DNA of 64,000 bases from Baekduia alba (GTDB lineage Bacteria > Actinomycetota > Thermoleophilia > Solirubrobacterales > Solirubrobacteraceae): assembly GCF_028416635.1 (NCBI RefSeq), contig NZ_CP114013.1, positions 1,798,001-1,862,000 of the forward strand. The letters run 5' to 3'. The notes under the pieces are model-generated. The model made no database searches and was not told where the DNA came from. It was given only the letters and a program-made list of their open reading frames with translations. Below are positions 7,636 through 15,605 of this stretch, piece by piece. The first letter of the stretch is position 1. Every line of letters starts with the position of its first letter. A program made the position numbers and the translations under genes.

Positions 7636-9191
7636 TGGAACACCGCCACGATCCCGATGCCGACCAGGGCCGTGGTGATCCAGGCGATCTGCAGCGGCAG
7701 CTGGAAGGAGTGGTCGATGACGCGCTTGCCCAGCGAGGTGGTGCCCGTCCGGTCGGCCTCGGCCGCCGCGATCTGCGTGCCGTTGGCGGGCAGGAACAGG
7801 ACGCCGACGACCGCCGTCCACATGGCGATCATGTAGCCCGCGCCGATGCCGAGGGCCAGGCCGAGCGGGACCATCGTCCGCGTCGCCGCCGATTGGCTGG
7901 TCGTCAGCCCCGCCACCAGGAAGATCGACACGGCGATCATGAACGGCCACTGGTTGGCCAGGTCGCCGAGCGCCGAGACGATCGCGTCCTCGTTGCTGGC
8001 GATGAAGGTGTCCGCCATCCAGGCGATGCCGAAGAGGGCGATCATCGCGACCATGCCGGAGCGGAAGATCGGCATGCCGGGCACGTCGGCTGCGCGGACC
8101 TTGCAGCTGGCGACGATCAGCGCCGCCGCGGCGAGCATGACCATCTGGATGATCGGCGTGACCGACAGCGGCTCGGTCCCGCCGTCCTCGCTGACGACCG
8201 TCGGGCGGATGTCGTCGATGAAGCCGAAGACGCAGATGACGAGCACGGCGCCGAGGAAGATCGCGACGCTGCGCTTGGCGTAGGTCTTCAACACGATGTC
8301 GCTCGCCGGCTCGGGCGGCTGCACCTCGCCCACCTCGAGCCGGCGCTGGAACTCGCGGTCCTCGCTCAGCTCCGCGCCGTGATGGCTCATCACGAACGAC
8401 ATCACGATGATCGCCACGATGCTCGACGGGATCGTGATCAGCAGCACGTCGACGAGGTCGAAGCCCTTGGCCTCGACCAGCGGCAGCAGCGTGGCCATCG
8501 CCGCGGCGACCGGGCTGGAGGTGATGCCCAGGGCCGACGCGACGGTCGAGCTGGCGAGCGGCCGCTCGGGCCGGATCTCGTTGGCGTAGGAGACCTCGTT
8601 GATGACCGGGACGATCGAGTAGAACGTGTTGCTGGTGCCGGTGAGGATGCACAGCAGGTAGGACACGAACGGCGCCACGTAGTTGATCGAACGCGGCCGC
8701 GCGCGCAGCGCCCGGCTGGCGAGCATGACCATGTAGTCGATCCCGCCCGCCGCCTCCATCGCCGCGGCGGCGGCGATCACGGCGACGATGATCAGGATCG
8801 CGTCGACCGGCGGGTCGCCGGGATCGAGGCCGAAGCCGAAGACGAGGACGAGCGTTCCGACGCCGCCCCACAGGCCGAGGCCGATGCCGCCGGTGCGGAC
8901 GCCGAGCGCGATGAAGGCGATGACGAGCAGGCCCTCGATCGCGATCTTGACCCAGTCGTAGTCGGGCTCCTTCGGCTTGGCCTCCGAGGAGGTGCTCTGG
9001 GCCGGCTGGGTCTTGGGCGCCGCGGCGGCGGGCGTGCTGGTCGTGCCCGTGCTCGTCGTGCTCGTGGCCGTGGTCGACGTCGCGGCGACCGCGATCGCGG
9101 GCCCGCTCACCACGCCGGGCAGCACGGTCGTCGCCGCGCCGCCACAGGCGAGCGCCACGACGACGGCCAACAGGACGCTCAACCGTCTCAT
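7632..9191 (-). CDS. DcuA/DcuB-type C4-dicarboxylate transporter
   Basis: 519 residues from ATG 9191, preceded by AGAGGAG. It begins with a signal-like helix and a Thr/Ser/Pro/Ala-rich linker (to about residue 75) not found in enteric Dcu proteins, followed by the Dcu core. That core has RTGGIGLGLWGGVG, FGFGLDPGDPPVDAILII, MEAAGGIDYMV, and SYLLCILTGTSNTFYSIVPVI, all close to the Dcu consensus (ARLGGIGLG, PGxPPID, LTILAGTGHTAYS). Dcu carriers exchange aspartate, fumarate or succinate. Its place behind a peptidase and in front of an amino-acid exporter suggests aspartate/dicarboxylate handling from peptides. It overlaps both neighbours by 4 nt. Confidence 0.8.
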   Translation of the reverse strand: MRRLSVLLAVVVALACGGAATTVLPGVVSGPAIAVAATSTTATSTTSTGTTSTPAAAAPKTQPAQSTSSEAKPKEPDYDWVKIAIEGLLVIAFIALGVRTGGIGLGLWGGVGTLVLVFGFGLDPGDPPVDAILIIVAVIAAAAAMEAAGGIDYMVMLASRALRARPRSINYVAPFVSYLLCILTGTSNTFYSIVPVINEVSYANEIRPERPLASSTVASALGITSSPVAAAMATLLPLVEAKGFDLVDVLLITIPSSIVAIIVMSFVMSHHGAELSEDREFQRRLEVGEVQPPEPASDIVLKTYAKRSVAIFLGAVLVICVFGFIDDIRPTVVSEDGGTEPLSVTPIIQMVMLAAAALIVASCKVRAADVPGMPIFRSGMVAMIALFGIAWMADTFIASNEDAIVSALGDLANQWPFMIAVSIFLVAGLTTSQSAATRTMVPLGLALGIGAGYMIAMWTAVVGVLFLPANGTQIAAAEADRTGTTSLGKRVIDHSFQLPLQIAWITTALVGIGIVAVFH

Positions 9192-9793
9192 GCCGTTCTC
9201 CTCTGCAGCCGGCGGCAGGTGTTGCTGTCTTGGAACGCCTGGGCCAGCTCGGGATCGGTCGTGCCGATCCGCTGGAGCGTGGTGCGCCCGTCGAGGACCG
9301 ACCGCGTGAGCGCGGTGATCGGGACCGCGAGCGTCTGCAGCGCCGCGCCGGCGATGCTGTCGGCGGCCGGCTCGCGCTTCAGCCGCGCCTGGGCGAGGAG
9401 GAGGTTGTCCTCGGTGCGCGTCGCCCACGCGCGCAGGGTCGCCGCGGACGCCCCGCCCTGGGGCGAGTCCGGGATGCCCGCCTGCTCGAGGCCGAGCGTC
9501 AGGTGCTCGTCGGTCGCGACGACCGCGCGATCGACCGCCTCCCGCACCGTGACGTTGCCCTCGACGCCGTCGCCGGAGCCGCCGTCGGCGTTGCGGGCGC
9601 CGTAGCTGTTCTTCTGGAGCTCCTTGCGGATGTCCTTCAGCGAGCCCTCCCACGTCGCGACGGTCCGGCAGACGTCGCTGGCCCAGGCCTGGGCGCGCAC
9701 CGTGTCGCCGGTGTTGTCGCGGCCGGTGCCGGTCGCCACGAAGATCAGCAGCAGGCCGACGGCGAGCAGTCCTCCGATGAGCCAGCCCTTCAT
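9188..9793 (-). CDS. Membrane-anchored protein of unknown function
   Basis: 201 residues. An N-terminal helix (about 4-20) anchors a polar, mostly helical domain; a cysteine at about residue 42 and another near the C-terminus (SNTCRRLQ) could pair. The start overlaps the pepD stop (ATGA) and its stop overlaps the Dcu start, so it is translated within the peptidase-transporter operon. No family is recognised. A helper or periplasmic-type subunit for the transporter is a guess from position only. Confidence 0.65.
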   Translation of the reverse strand: MKGWLIGGLLAVGLLLIFVATGTGRDNTGDTVRAQAWASDVCRTVATWEGSLKDIRKELQKNSYGARNADGGSGDGVEGNVTVREAVDRAVVATDEHLTLGLEQAGIPDSPQGGASAATLRAWATRTEDNLLLAQARLKREPAADSIAGAALQTLAVPITALTRSVLDGRTTLQRIGTTDPELAQAFQDSNTCRRLQRRTA

Positions 9794-11259
9794 CGCGCGT
9801 GGCCGTTCGTCGGCTGGGAGAGCTCGTCGACGAAGCCGACGAGCAGCGTCCAGAATCGCTCAACGGTCGGGATGCTCACGCGTTCGTCGGGCGAGTGCGG
9901 CGACTCGATCTGCGGCCCGAAGGAGATCATGTCGAGGTTGGCGACCTTGTCGCCGATCACGGCCGTCTCCAGGCCGGCGTGGACCGCGGTGACGATCGGG
10001 GTGTCGTCGAACGACCGGTCGTAGGCGACGCGCAGCGCGGCCAGCGCGGGGGAGTCGAGGTTCGGCCGCCAGCCGCCGTAGTTGTGCTTGAACTCGACCT
10101 CGCCGCCGGCGCGGCGGGCCGCGGCCTCGAGCGTCCCCAGGACGCCGGGCATCGCGGCGTCGTTGGACGAGCGGGTGAGGCTGTGCAGCGTGAGCACGTC
10201 GCCCTCGGTGATGGCCTCGCCGAGCGACGTGCTCGTCTCCACGAGGCCGTCGAAGTCCGGGCTCAGCGCGAGCGGTCCGGTCGGGATCAAGGCCACCACG
10301 TCGAGCAGCTCGTCGGTCGCCGCGGCGGTCCACGCGTCGGCGGGCGGCTCGGAGTCGGCGGCGACGAGGCTGACGTCGGGGTCGGTCTTGGCGTACTCGT
10401 CGCGGATCGTGGCCTCGCTCTGGGCCAACAGCTCGCGTACGCGCTCCGCGTCGCCGGCCGCCACCGCGATGACCGCGGTCGCGTCACGCGGGATCGCGTT
10501 GCGGCTCTTGCCGCCGTCCAGCGAGGCCAGGCGCAGTGGCACCTGGGCGCCGACCTCGCGCAGCGCGCGCCCGAGGTACTTGATGGCGTTGGCCCGCCCG
10601 AGCTGGATCTGCATCCCCGAATGGCCGCCCAGCCCGCCCTCGGCCGTGACGCTCAGCGCGACCGACGACGGGTCGAGCGGCGCGCGGCTGGCCGGCGCGC
10701 GCACCCACGAGTCCGTGCTCCCCGCGCAGCCGACCGTGAGCTTACGATCCTCCTCGCTGTCGAGGTTGACGAGGATCTTGCCGTCCAGCAGCGAGCCGTC
10801 GAGGCCGTTGGCCCCTTCCAGGCCCACCTCCTCGGCGACGGTCATCAACAGCTGCAGCGGGCCGTGCGGTGCCTGCTCGTCCTCGACCAGCGCCATCATC
10901 GCGGCGATGGCCACGCCGTCGTCGGCGCCGAGCGTCGTGCCGTCGGCGGTGAGCCAGTCGCCGTCGCGGAGCAGCTCGATTCGGCCCTCGGTCGGATCGT
11001 TCGGGCTGTCGGGCTGGCGCTCGCAGACCATGTCGAGGTGGCCCTGCAGGACCACCATGGGCGCGTCCTCGCGCCCCGGCGTGGCGGGAACGTCGATCAC
11101 GAGGTTGCGCGTGCTGTCGGAGCGCAGGCGCAGCCCGCGCTCGGCCGCCCACGCGGTGACGTGGGCGATGACCGGCTCCTCGTGACGGGACGGCCGCGCG
11201 ATCTTCGTCAACTGCGTGAAATGCGCCCAGAAGGGCTCCGGCTCCAGATGCTCGACCAT
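9790..11259 (-). CDS. pepD: Cytosol non-specific (Xaa-His) dipeptidase, M20C
   Basis: 489 residues from ATG 11259, matching the 485 of E. coli PepD; a frame open 15 codons further upstream adds residues not typical of the family. Metal-ligand and catalytic motifs of M20C are present: QGHLDMVCER (zinc His and catalytic Asp), GADDGVA (bridging Asp), TVAEEVGLEGA (catalytic and zinc Glu), LNLDSEE-like (VNLDSEE), and a late YGGWRPN and FGP block. The enzyme hydrolyses dipeptides in the cytoplasm using two zinc ions. It is first in a minus-strand operon reaching to 6129. No clear Shine-Dalgarno precedes it. Confidence 0.9.
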   Translation of the reverse strand: MVEHLEPEPFWAHFTQLTKIARPSRHEEPVIAHVTAWAAERGLRLRSDSTRNLVIDVPATPGREDAPMVVLQGHLDMVCERQPDSPNDPTEGRIELLRDGDWLTADGTTLGADDGVAIAAMMALVEDEQAPHGPLQLLMTVAEEVGLEGANGLDGSLLDGKILVNLDSEEDRKLTVGCAGSTDSWVRAPASRAPLDPSSVALSVTAEGGLGGHSGMQIQLGRANAIKYLGRALREVGAQVPLRLASLDGGKSRNAIPRDATAVIAVAAGDAERVRELLAQSEATIRDEYAKTDPDVSLVAADSEPPADAWTAAATDELLDVVALIPTGPLALSPDFDGLVETSTSLGEAITEGDVLTLHSLTRSSNDAAMPGVLGTLEAAARRAGGEVEFKHNYGGWRPNLDSPALAALRVAYDRSFDDTPIVTAVHAGLETAVIGDKVANLDMISFGPQIESPHSPDERVSIPTVERFWTLLVGFVDELSQPTNGHAR

Positions 11260-11446
11260 GGCGGGATCGTCACGGCACGGGCCGGACCCGACGAGGGTGA
11301 CCACCAGTCAGGCAGGTTCGTGCGTGCCCCTCGCGCGTGCGTGCGGGCGCCACGCGCGCTGCGTGACCTCATGCGCCCGATCCCGCGCTCGTCGGCATGC
11401 ACCGCGGCCCGCGGGGATCGGGGTGTCGCCGGCGGGCGGGGAGTGA

Positions 11447-11983
11447 TCAGGCGGCGGGCGGAGGCTCCGGCGCGTGGTGCCGGTGCCGCCATCCGACGAT
11501 CGCTCCGACGCCCAGGGCGCCGACGGCCGCGCCCAGCAGCGCGGCGAGCCACGCCGGGAGCCCCTCGGTGTCGTCATCGGTGCTCGTGGCCTCCGGCGCG
11601 CCGAGCTCCGGCGCCGGAGAGGCGGCGGCGGTGACGGTCCGGACGACGGTCGTGGTGCCGGTGTCGTCCGCCGCGAGCGCTCCGGCCGCGGCGCCGACGG
11701 CGGCTGGAGCGACCTTGGAGTCGGAGTCGGCCTCGGTGGTCACGGTCTTCGCCGGCGCGGTCACGGTCTTCGTGACGGTCTCGGTCTTCGTCTTGGCCGG
11801 CGCCGTCACGGTCTTGGTCTCGGCCGGCGCGGTCACGGTCCGCGGTGCTGCGGCCACCGTGGACAGCGCCTGCGTGACCGCGTTGGAAGCCTCACCGCCG
11901 CGCTCGCCATCGCCGCAGCCACCGATCAGCAGCGCGCCCGCGATCAGCATGACGGGAACGGGCCGGAGGGCGACGGCGACCAT
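11447..11983 (-). CDS. Putative lipoprotein with Thr-Val-Thr repeats and C-terminal helix
   Basis: 178 residues from ATG 11983. The N-terminus has a lipobox (LLIGGC, Cys23) after a hydrophobic stretch, so signal peptidase II processing and lipid anchoring are expected. Residues about 45-90 are a repeat of TVTAPAKT/TETVTK units, encoded by an imperfect tandem repeat at 11740-11850. A final helix (LPAWLAALLGAAVGALGVGAIVG) and a His/Pro tail suggest a second, C-terminal membrane anchor. No domain is recognised. A surface or wall-spanning stalk would suit the composition. Confidence 0.55.
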   Translation of the reverse strand: MVAVALRPVPVMLIAGALLIGGCGDGERGGEASNAVTQALSTVAAAPRTVTAPAETKTVTAPAKTKTETVTKTVTAPAKTVTTEADSDSKVAPAAVGAAAGALAADDTGTTTVVRTVTAAASPAPELGAPEATSTDDDTEGLPAWLAALLGAAVGALGVGAIVGWRHRHHAPEPPPAA

Positions 11984-12182
11984 GCGCGGAGCATCGGCGG
12001 CCGACGGGCCGGATGCGAGACGGCGCGCACGAGACGATCGGACCGGTGTGCACCCCGTCGAACGGCGGCGAGAGCGAGGAGGCGGCGCGTTGACGTCGTC
12101 GCGCGTCATACGGATAGGACGATGTGGACGACCTCCGCCCGGACCTACGGTTGCCGCGACCACCGACGAAGGGAAGCGTGCC

Positions 12183-12632
12183 ATGGGCGACGATGTCGAA
12201 CTGGAGGAGATGGGCCCGGTCGACTGGATCGTGCTCGGCTGGCCGGGCAAGCGGCCCGACGGAGCGGACATCGCGCCGCTGATCGTGGACCTGTCCGATC
12301 GCGGCATCATCCGCGTGCTCGACATCGCGTTCGTGTCCAAGGACGCCGACGGGACGACGACCGCGTTGGACCTCGACCACCTCGGCGCCGACAGCCCTTT
12401 CGCGGTCTTCGAGGGCGCGTCCTCGGGCCTGGTCAGCAACGCCGACCTCGAGGAGGCGGCTGCGTCGCTCGACCCTGGCGACTCGGCCGCGATCCTCGTG
12501 TATGAGAACCGGTGGGCGGCGCCGCTGGCGATCGCCCTGCGGCGCTCGGGCGGCCTCCTGCTGGCCGACGGGCGCATCGAGATCCAGGCCCTGATCGCGG
12601 CGCTCGACGCGCTCGACGCGGCCGCGAGCTAG
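12183..12632 (+). CDS. DUF6325-family protein
   Basis: 149 residues from ATG 12183 with AAGGGAAG a few bases upstream. It opens with the pattern MGPVDWIVLGWPGKRPDGADIAPLIVDLSDRGIIRVLDIAFV, typical of a small actinobacterial family (DUF1269/DUF6325-like) with two alternating alpha/beta units. The second unit is Leu/Ala-rich and ends in SAAILVYENRWAAPLA. These proteins are usually encoded next to SHOCT-domain genes, as here (12646-12921, 13 bases downstream). The function is unknown. Confidence 0.7.
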   Translation: MGDDVELEEMGPVDWIVLGWPGKRPDGADIAPLIVDLSDRGIIRVLDIAFVSKDADGTTTALDLDHLGADSPFAVFEGASSGLVSNADLEEAAASLDPGDSAAILVYENRWAAPLAIALRRSGGLLLADGRIEIQALIAALDALDAAAS

Positions 12633-12645
12633 GAGGAGAAGACGA

Positions 12646-12921
12646 ATGCCAGGACTGCTTCGCGGCATGGCGCGCACGGCCGTCGTGGCCGGCACGGCGA
12701 CCGCTGTCAGCAACCGCGTCTCACGCCGGCAGGGCAACCGCTGGGCGCAGCAGGGCGGCTACGAGCAGGCGCCCGAACCCGCCTACGAGCCGCCGCCTCC
12801 GCCGCCGCCCGCGGTCGACCCGATCGAGCAGCTGCAGAAGCTCGCCGCGCTGCACGAGCAGGGCGTGCTCACCGATGAGGAGTTCGCGATCCAGAAGAAC
12901 AAGATCCTGAACGCGACCTGA
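12646..12921 (+). CDS. SHOCT-domain protein
   Basis: 91 residues with a strong ribosome-binding site (TAGGAGGAGAAG) before ATG 12646. A short hydrophobic/basic N-terminus (MPGLLRGMARTAVVAGTATAV) and a proline run (PPPPPPPA) precede a C-terminal SHOCT domain (IEQLQKLAALHEQGVLTDEEFAIQKNKIL). It follows the DUF6325 gene closely and is followed by a ten-base-pair hairpin, so the two genes form a short operon. A partner or oligomerisation role is inferred from the domain. Confidence 0.75.
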   Translation: MPGLLRGMARTAVVAGTATAVSNRVSRRQGNRWAQQGGYEQAPEPAYEPPPPPPPAVDPIEQLQKLAALHEQGVLTDEEFAIQKNKILNAT

Positions 12922-12930
12922 CGCCGTCGT

Positions 12931-12954
12931 GCCCGCCTCCACCCGGAGGCGGGC
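12931..12954 (+). terminator. Hairpin terminator after the SHOCT gene
   Basis: A perfect 10-bp stem (GCCCGCCTCC/GGAGGCGGGC) with a 4-base loop, starting 9 bases after the stop codon. There is no U-run, so termination strength is uncertain. Confidence 0.6.
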
Positions 12955-12990
12955 CTACGCCCTTGCTCGTCTGCGCCGGCACGGGAATCG

Positions 12991-15087
12991 TTGATCGCGT
13001 CCGTGCCCGCCTCCGCGACACTGCCGCTGCACGCAGCCCCCGCGCCTCCGCGCGCCGGGGAGATCCCGCGCGATCGACTGACGCGCCGGTTGCTCGGTGC
13101 CCGCGAGTCGGTCGTCGTGGTGCGCGCACCGGCCGGCTACGGCAAGTCCACGCTCTTGGCGGCATGGGCGCGACAGGACCCACGCGCGTTCGCCTGGCTG
13201 CCGCCGGGCGGGGTCGTCACGGACGCGCGCGACCGCGTCTTCGTCATCGACGGCGGGCCGGCCGGAGCCCGTGACCTGACCGTGCTCGTCCGGCGCCTGG
13301 GTCCGGGCTCTCGACTCGTGGTGGCCTCGCGCACGACGCCGCCGCTCGGCCGGCTTCGCGCCCAGCGCGACGTCCTCGAGATCGGCCCGGCCGACCTCGC
13401 GATGACCCGCGGGGAGGTCGCCCGGCTGCTCGACGAGGCGAACGCGCCGGTTGGGGCTGCGCCGCTCGACGCGCTGCAGCGCACGACCGAGGGCTGGCCC
13501 GCGGTGCTCTCACTCGCCGCCCAGTCGCTTGGGCGCTCCAACGACCACGCGGGCGCCGCCCAGCGCTTCAGCGCCTCGGATCCCTACGTCGCCGACTACC
13601 TCGCCGGCGACGTGCTGGCGGCGGTGCCGGCTCGGATCGTGGCGTTCCTGCGCCGCTGCTCGCTGTTGGACGTCTTGGACGTCGATCGCTGCGACGACCT
13701 GCTGAGCGGCCACGACGCGGCCGCGCGACTCGACGAGGTCTCGCGTTCCGGGCTGCCCGTCGCGACCGTCGGGCATGGCGACCCGGTGCGGCTGCGTCTG
13801 CATCCGCTCGTCGGGCAGTTCCTGCGCGACGAGCTGCGCCGGCGCGAGCCGGCGAGCGAGCGCCTGCTTCGACGGCGTGCCAGCCGGTTGTACGAGGCGC
13901 GGGGCGATGTCGAGGCGGCGGTCGCGCACGCGGTCGCCGGTCGTGACGTCGCGCGTGCCGGCGACCTGCTGTGGCGGCGCGCGGCGACGTATGCGTGGGA
14001 CGGCCGCTCGACCGAGCTGGGGCGGTGGCTCGACGCGTTGCCCCCGGCCGCGGCCGAGCGCCACGCGTCCGTCGCGCTGACCGTCGCGATGCACGCCGCA
14101 CCGCGTCTGGCGTTGGGGCGGGTGGATCGGGCGCTGGCGGCGGCGGAGGCCACGCTGGACGACGCGCCCGCGCGGCAGGCGCGGTCGCTGCGCGCCGGGG
14201 CGTGCGCGCTGCGGGCGTTCACCACGGGAGACGGCGGCGCCGGGACGTTGCGCGCCGCCGCTGCCGAGGGGCGCGCGGCCGGCGAGCCGGTGGGCGCGCT
14301 GTCCTGCCTGCTCGACGGCGCGGGCCGGATGCTCGCGGGCGACGTGGCCGGCGCGATCGATCCCTTGGAGGCCGGCGTCCGGCGCGCGTTCGTCGTCGCT
14401 CCCGCGATCGCCGCGCTGTGCGAGGCCGACCTCGCGCTCGTCGCGCTCTGCGGCGGCGACCCCGACGAGGGCCTGCGTCGTGTCGAGCGCGCGCGGGCCC
14501 GCGTGGCCGCGCACGGCCTCGGCGACCGAGCGACGATGGGCGTGATCGTGGCCGTGGCGGCCTTCGCGGGTGCCGTCGCCGGCCGCTTCAAGCAAGCGAG
14601 CGCCGACGTCCAGGCGACCACGGCGATGCTGGCGGGTCGTGACGCGGTTCCGCCCTGGCTCCAGGTGCAGGTCAGCTTCGCGCTCGCGCGTGCGCTGCTC
14701 CGGCTCAGCGACGTGCCGGGCGCACGGGCATGGCTGTCCGACGCGCGGCGCCTCACGACGCGCATGCCCGACGCCCATGGGCTCGCCGCGTGGGTCGGCG
14801 AGGCCGAGGTGGCGCTGGCGACGACGGCGCGCCGGGCGGAGCAGGAACGCGTCGGCGTGCTCACGCCCGCCGAGCTTCGCGTGCTGCGCCATCTGCCGAG
14901 CCACCTGTCGTGCCGCGAGATCGCCGTGGTCGAGCAGGTGTCGGCGAACACCATCAAGTCCCAGGTGCACGCGGTCTACCAGAAGCTCGGCGTCGCCACG
15001 CGCTCGGCGGCGGTCGGCCGGGCGGTCGAGCTGGGGCTGATCGAGGCGGCCCCGCGGACTCCGGCGTCGGCTCAGGAGGCGGGCTGA
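12991..15087 (+). CDS. MalT-like LuxR-family ATP-binding regulator
   Basis: 698 residues from TTG 12991; GTG at 13003 is an equally possible start. A Walker A motif (APAGYGKST, about 46-54) and a Walker B-like strand (RVFVIDG) mark a STAND-type NTPase. The arrangement after LHAAPAPPRAGEIPRDRL is that of MalT-like regulators. The middle is an Ala-rich helical (TPR-like) region, and residues about 635-690 are a LuxR helix-turn-helix (LTPAELRVLRHL...CREIAVVEQVSANTIKSQVHAVYQKLGV). MalT relatives bind ATP and an inducer and activate transcription. At 698 residues it is shorter than the usual 850-900. A pseudo-receiver gene follows. Confidence 0.85.
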   Translation: MIASVPASATLPLHAAPAPPRAGEIPRDRLTRRLLGARESVVVVRAPAGYGKSTLLAAWARQDPRAFAWLPPGGVVTDARDRVFVIDGGPAGARDLTVLVRRLGPGSRLVVASRTTPPLGRLRAQRDVLEIGPADLAMTRGEVARLLDEANAPVGAAPLDALQRTTEGWPAVLSLAAQSLGRSNDHAGAAQRFSASDPYVADYLAGDVLAAVPARIVAFLRRCSLLDVLDVDRCDDLLSGHDAAARLDEVSRSGLPVATVGHGDPVRLRLHPLVGQFLRDELRRREPASERLLRRRASRLYEARGDVEAAVAHAVAGRDVARAGDLLWRRAATYAWDGRSTELGRWLDALPPAAAERHASVALTVAMHAAPRLALGRVDRALAAAEATLDDAPARQARSLRAGACALRAFTTGDGGAGTLRAAAAEGRAAGEPVGALSCLLDGAGRMLAGDVAGAIDPLEAGVRRAFVVAPAIAALCEADLALVALCGGDPDEGLRRVERARARVAAHGLGDRATMGVIVAVAAFAGAVAGRFKQASADVQATTAMLAGRDAVPPWLQVQVSFALARALLRLSDVPGARAWLSDARRLTTRMPDAHGLAAWVGEAEVALATTARRAEQERVGVLTPAELRVLRHLPSHLSCREIAVVEQVSANTIKSQVHAVYQKLGVATRSAAVGRAVELGLIEAAPRTPASAQEAG

Positions 15088-15170
15088 CCGGACGTCGTGC
15101 CGGCACGACCCGCGCGCGGTGGTCCATGCCCTTGTCGTGCCGGCGGCGGTCACGGACCCTTGTGCGAGCG

Positions 15171-15605
15171 ATGTGCCCACCCCTCGACCCAGGCCGCCCA
15201 GCGGTGACGGTCCTGGCGGTCGACGACCAGCCGGTGTTCCGCCACACGGCGCGCGAGCTCATCGCGGCGACCGACGGGTTCCAGCAGCTCGCCGAGGCCA
15301 GCTCCGGCGAGCAGGCGCTGGCGCTGGCCGCCGAGCTCCACCCGGACCTCGTGCTCGTCGAGGTCCGGATGCCGGGGATGGACGGCATCGAGACGACCCG
15401 TCGCCTCATCGAGCAGGAACCGGGCGCGGTGGTGATCCTGGTGTCGTTGGAGGCGGTGATCGACCTGCCCGAGGCCGTCACCCAGGTCGGCGCGGCCGCG
15501 CACATCCGCAAGCAGGAGCTCTCACCCCGCGCGCTGCGAGCGCTGTGGCGGGCCCATGGGCACCGGCGCGCGACCGAACACGCACGTGCCGACCCCGGGG
15601 TGTGA
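15171..15605 (+). CDS. Stand-alone receiver domain with Asp-to-Glu at the phosphosite
   Basis: 144 residues from ATG 15171; GTG 15204 (start VTVLAVDDQ) is possible. The fold markers of a CheY-like receiver are all present: acidic pair D18-D19, conserved Ser92 (ILVSLEA) and Lys114 (HIRKQ). The phosphoacceptor position, normally the last residue of LVLLD, is Glu64 (LVLVEVRMPGMDG). Such D-to-E changes often mimic the phosphorylated state. No output domain follows. The last 84 bases overlap, tail to tail, the 3' end of the histidine-kinase gene at 15522-17402. It is probably co-transcribed with the MalT-like gene. Confidence 0.75.
   Translation: MCPPLDPGRPAVTVLAVDDQPVFRHTARELIAATDGFQQLAEASSGEQALALAAELHPDLVLVEVRMPGMDGIETTRRLIEQEPGAVVILVSLEAVIDLPEAVTQVGAAAHIRKQELSPRALRALWRAHGHRRATEHARADPGV

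Noticed and set aside
11740-11850. Short repeats that might be a CRISPR or minisatellite
   Set aside because: They are in-frame Thr/Val/Ala codon repeats inside a putative lipoprotein gene, with no spacer structure. I saw no CRISPR array anywhere in the window.
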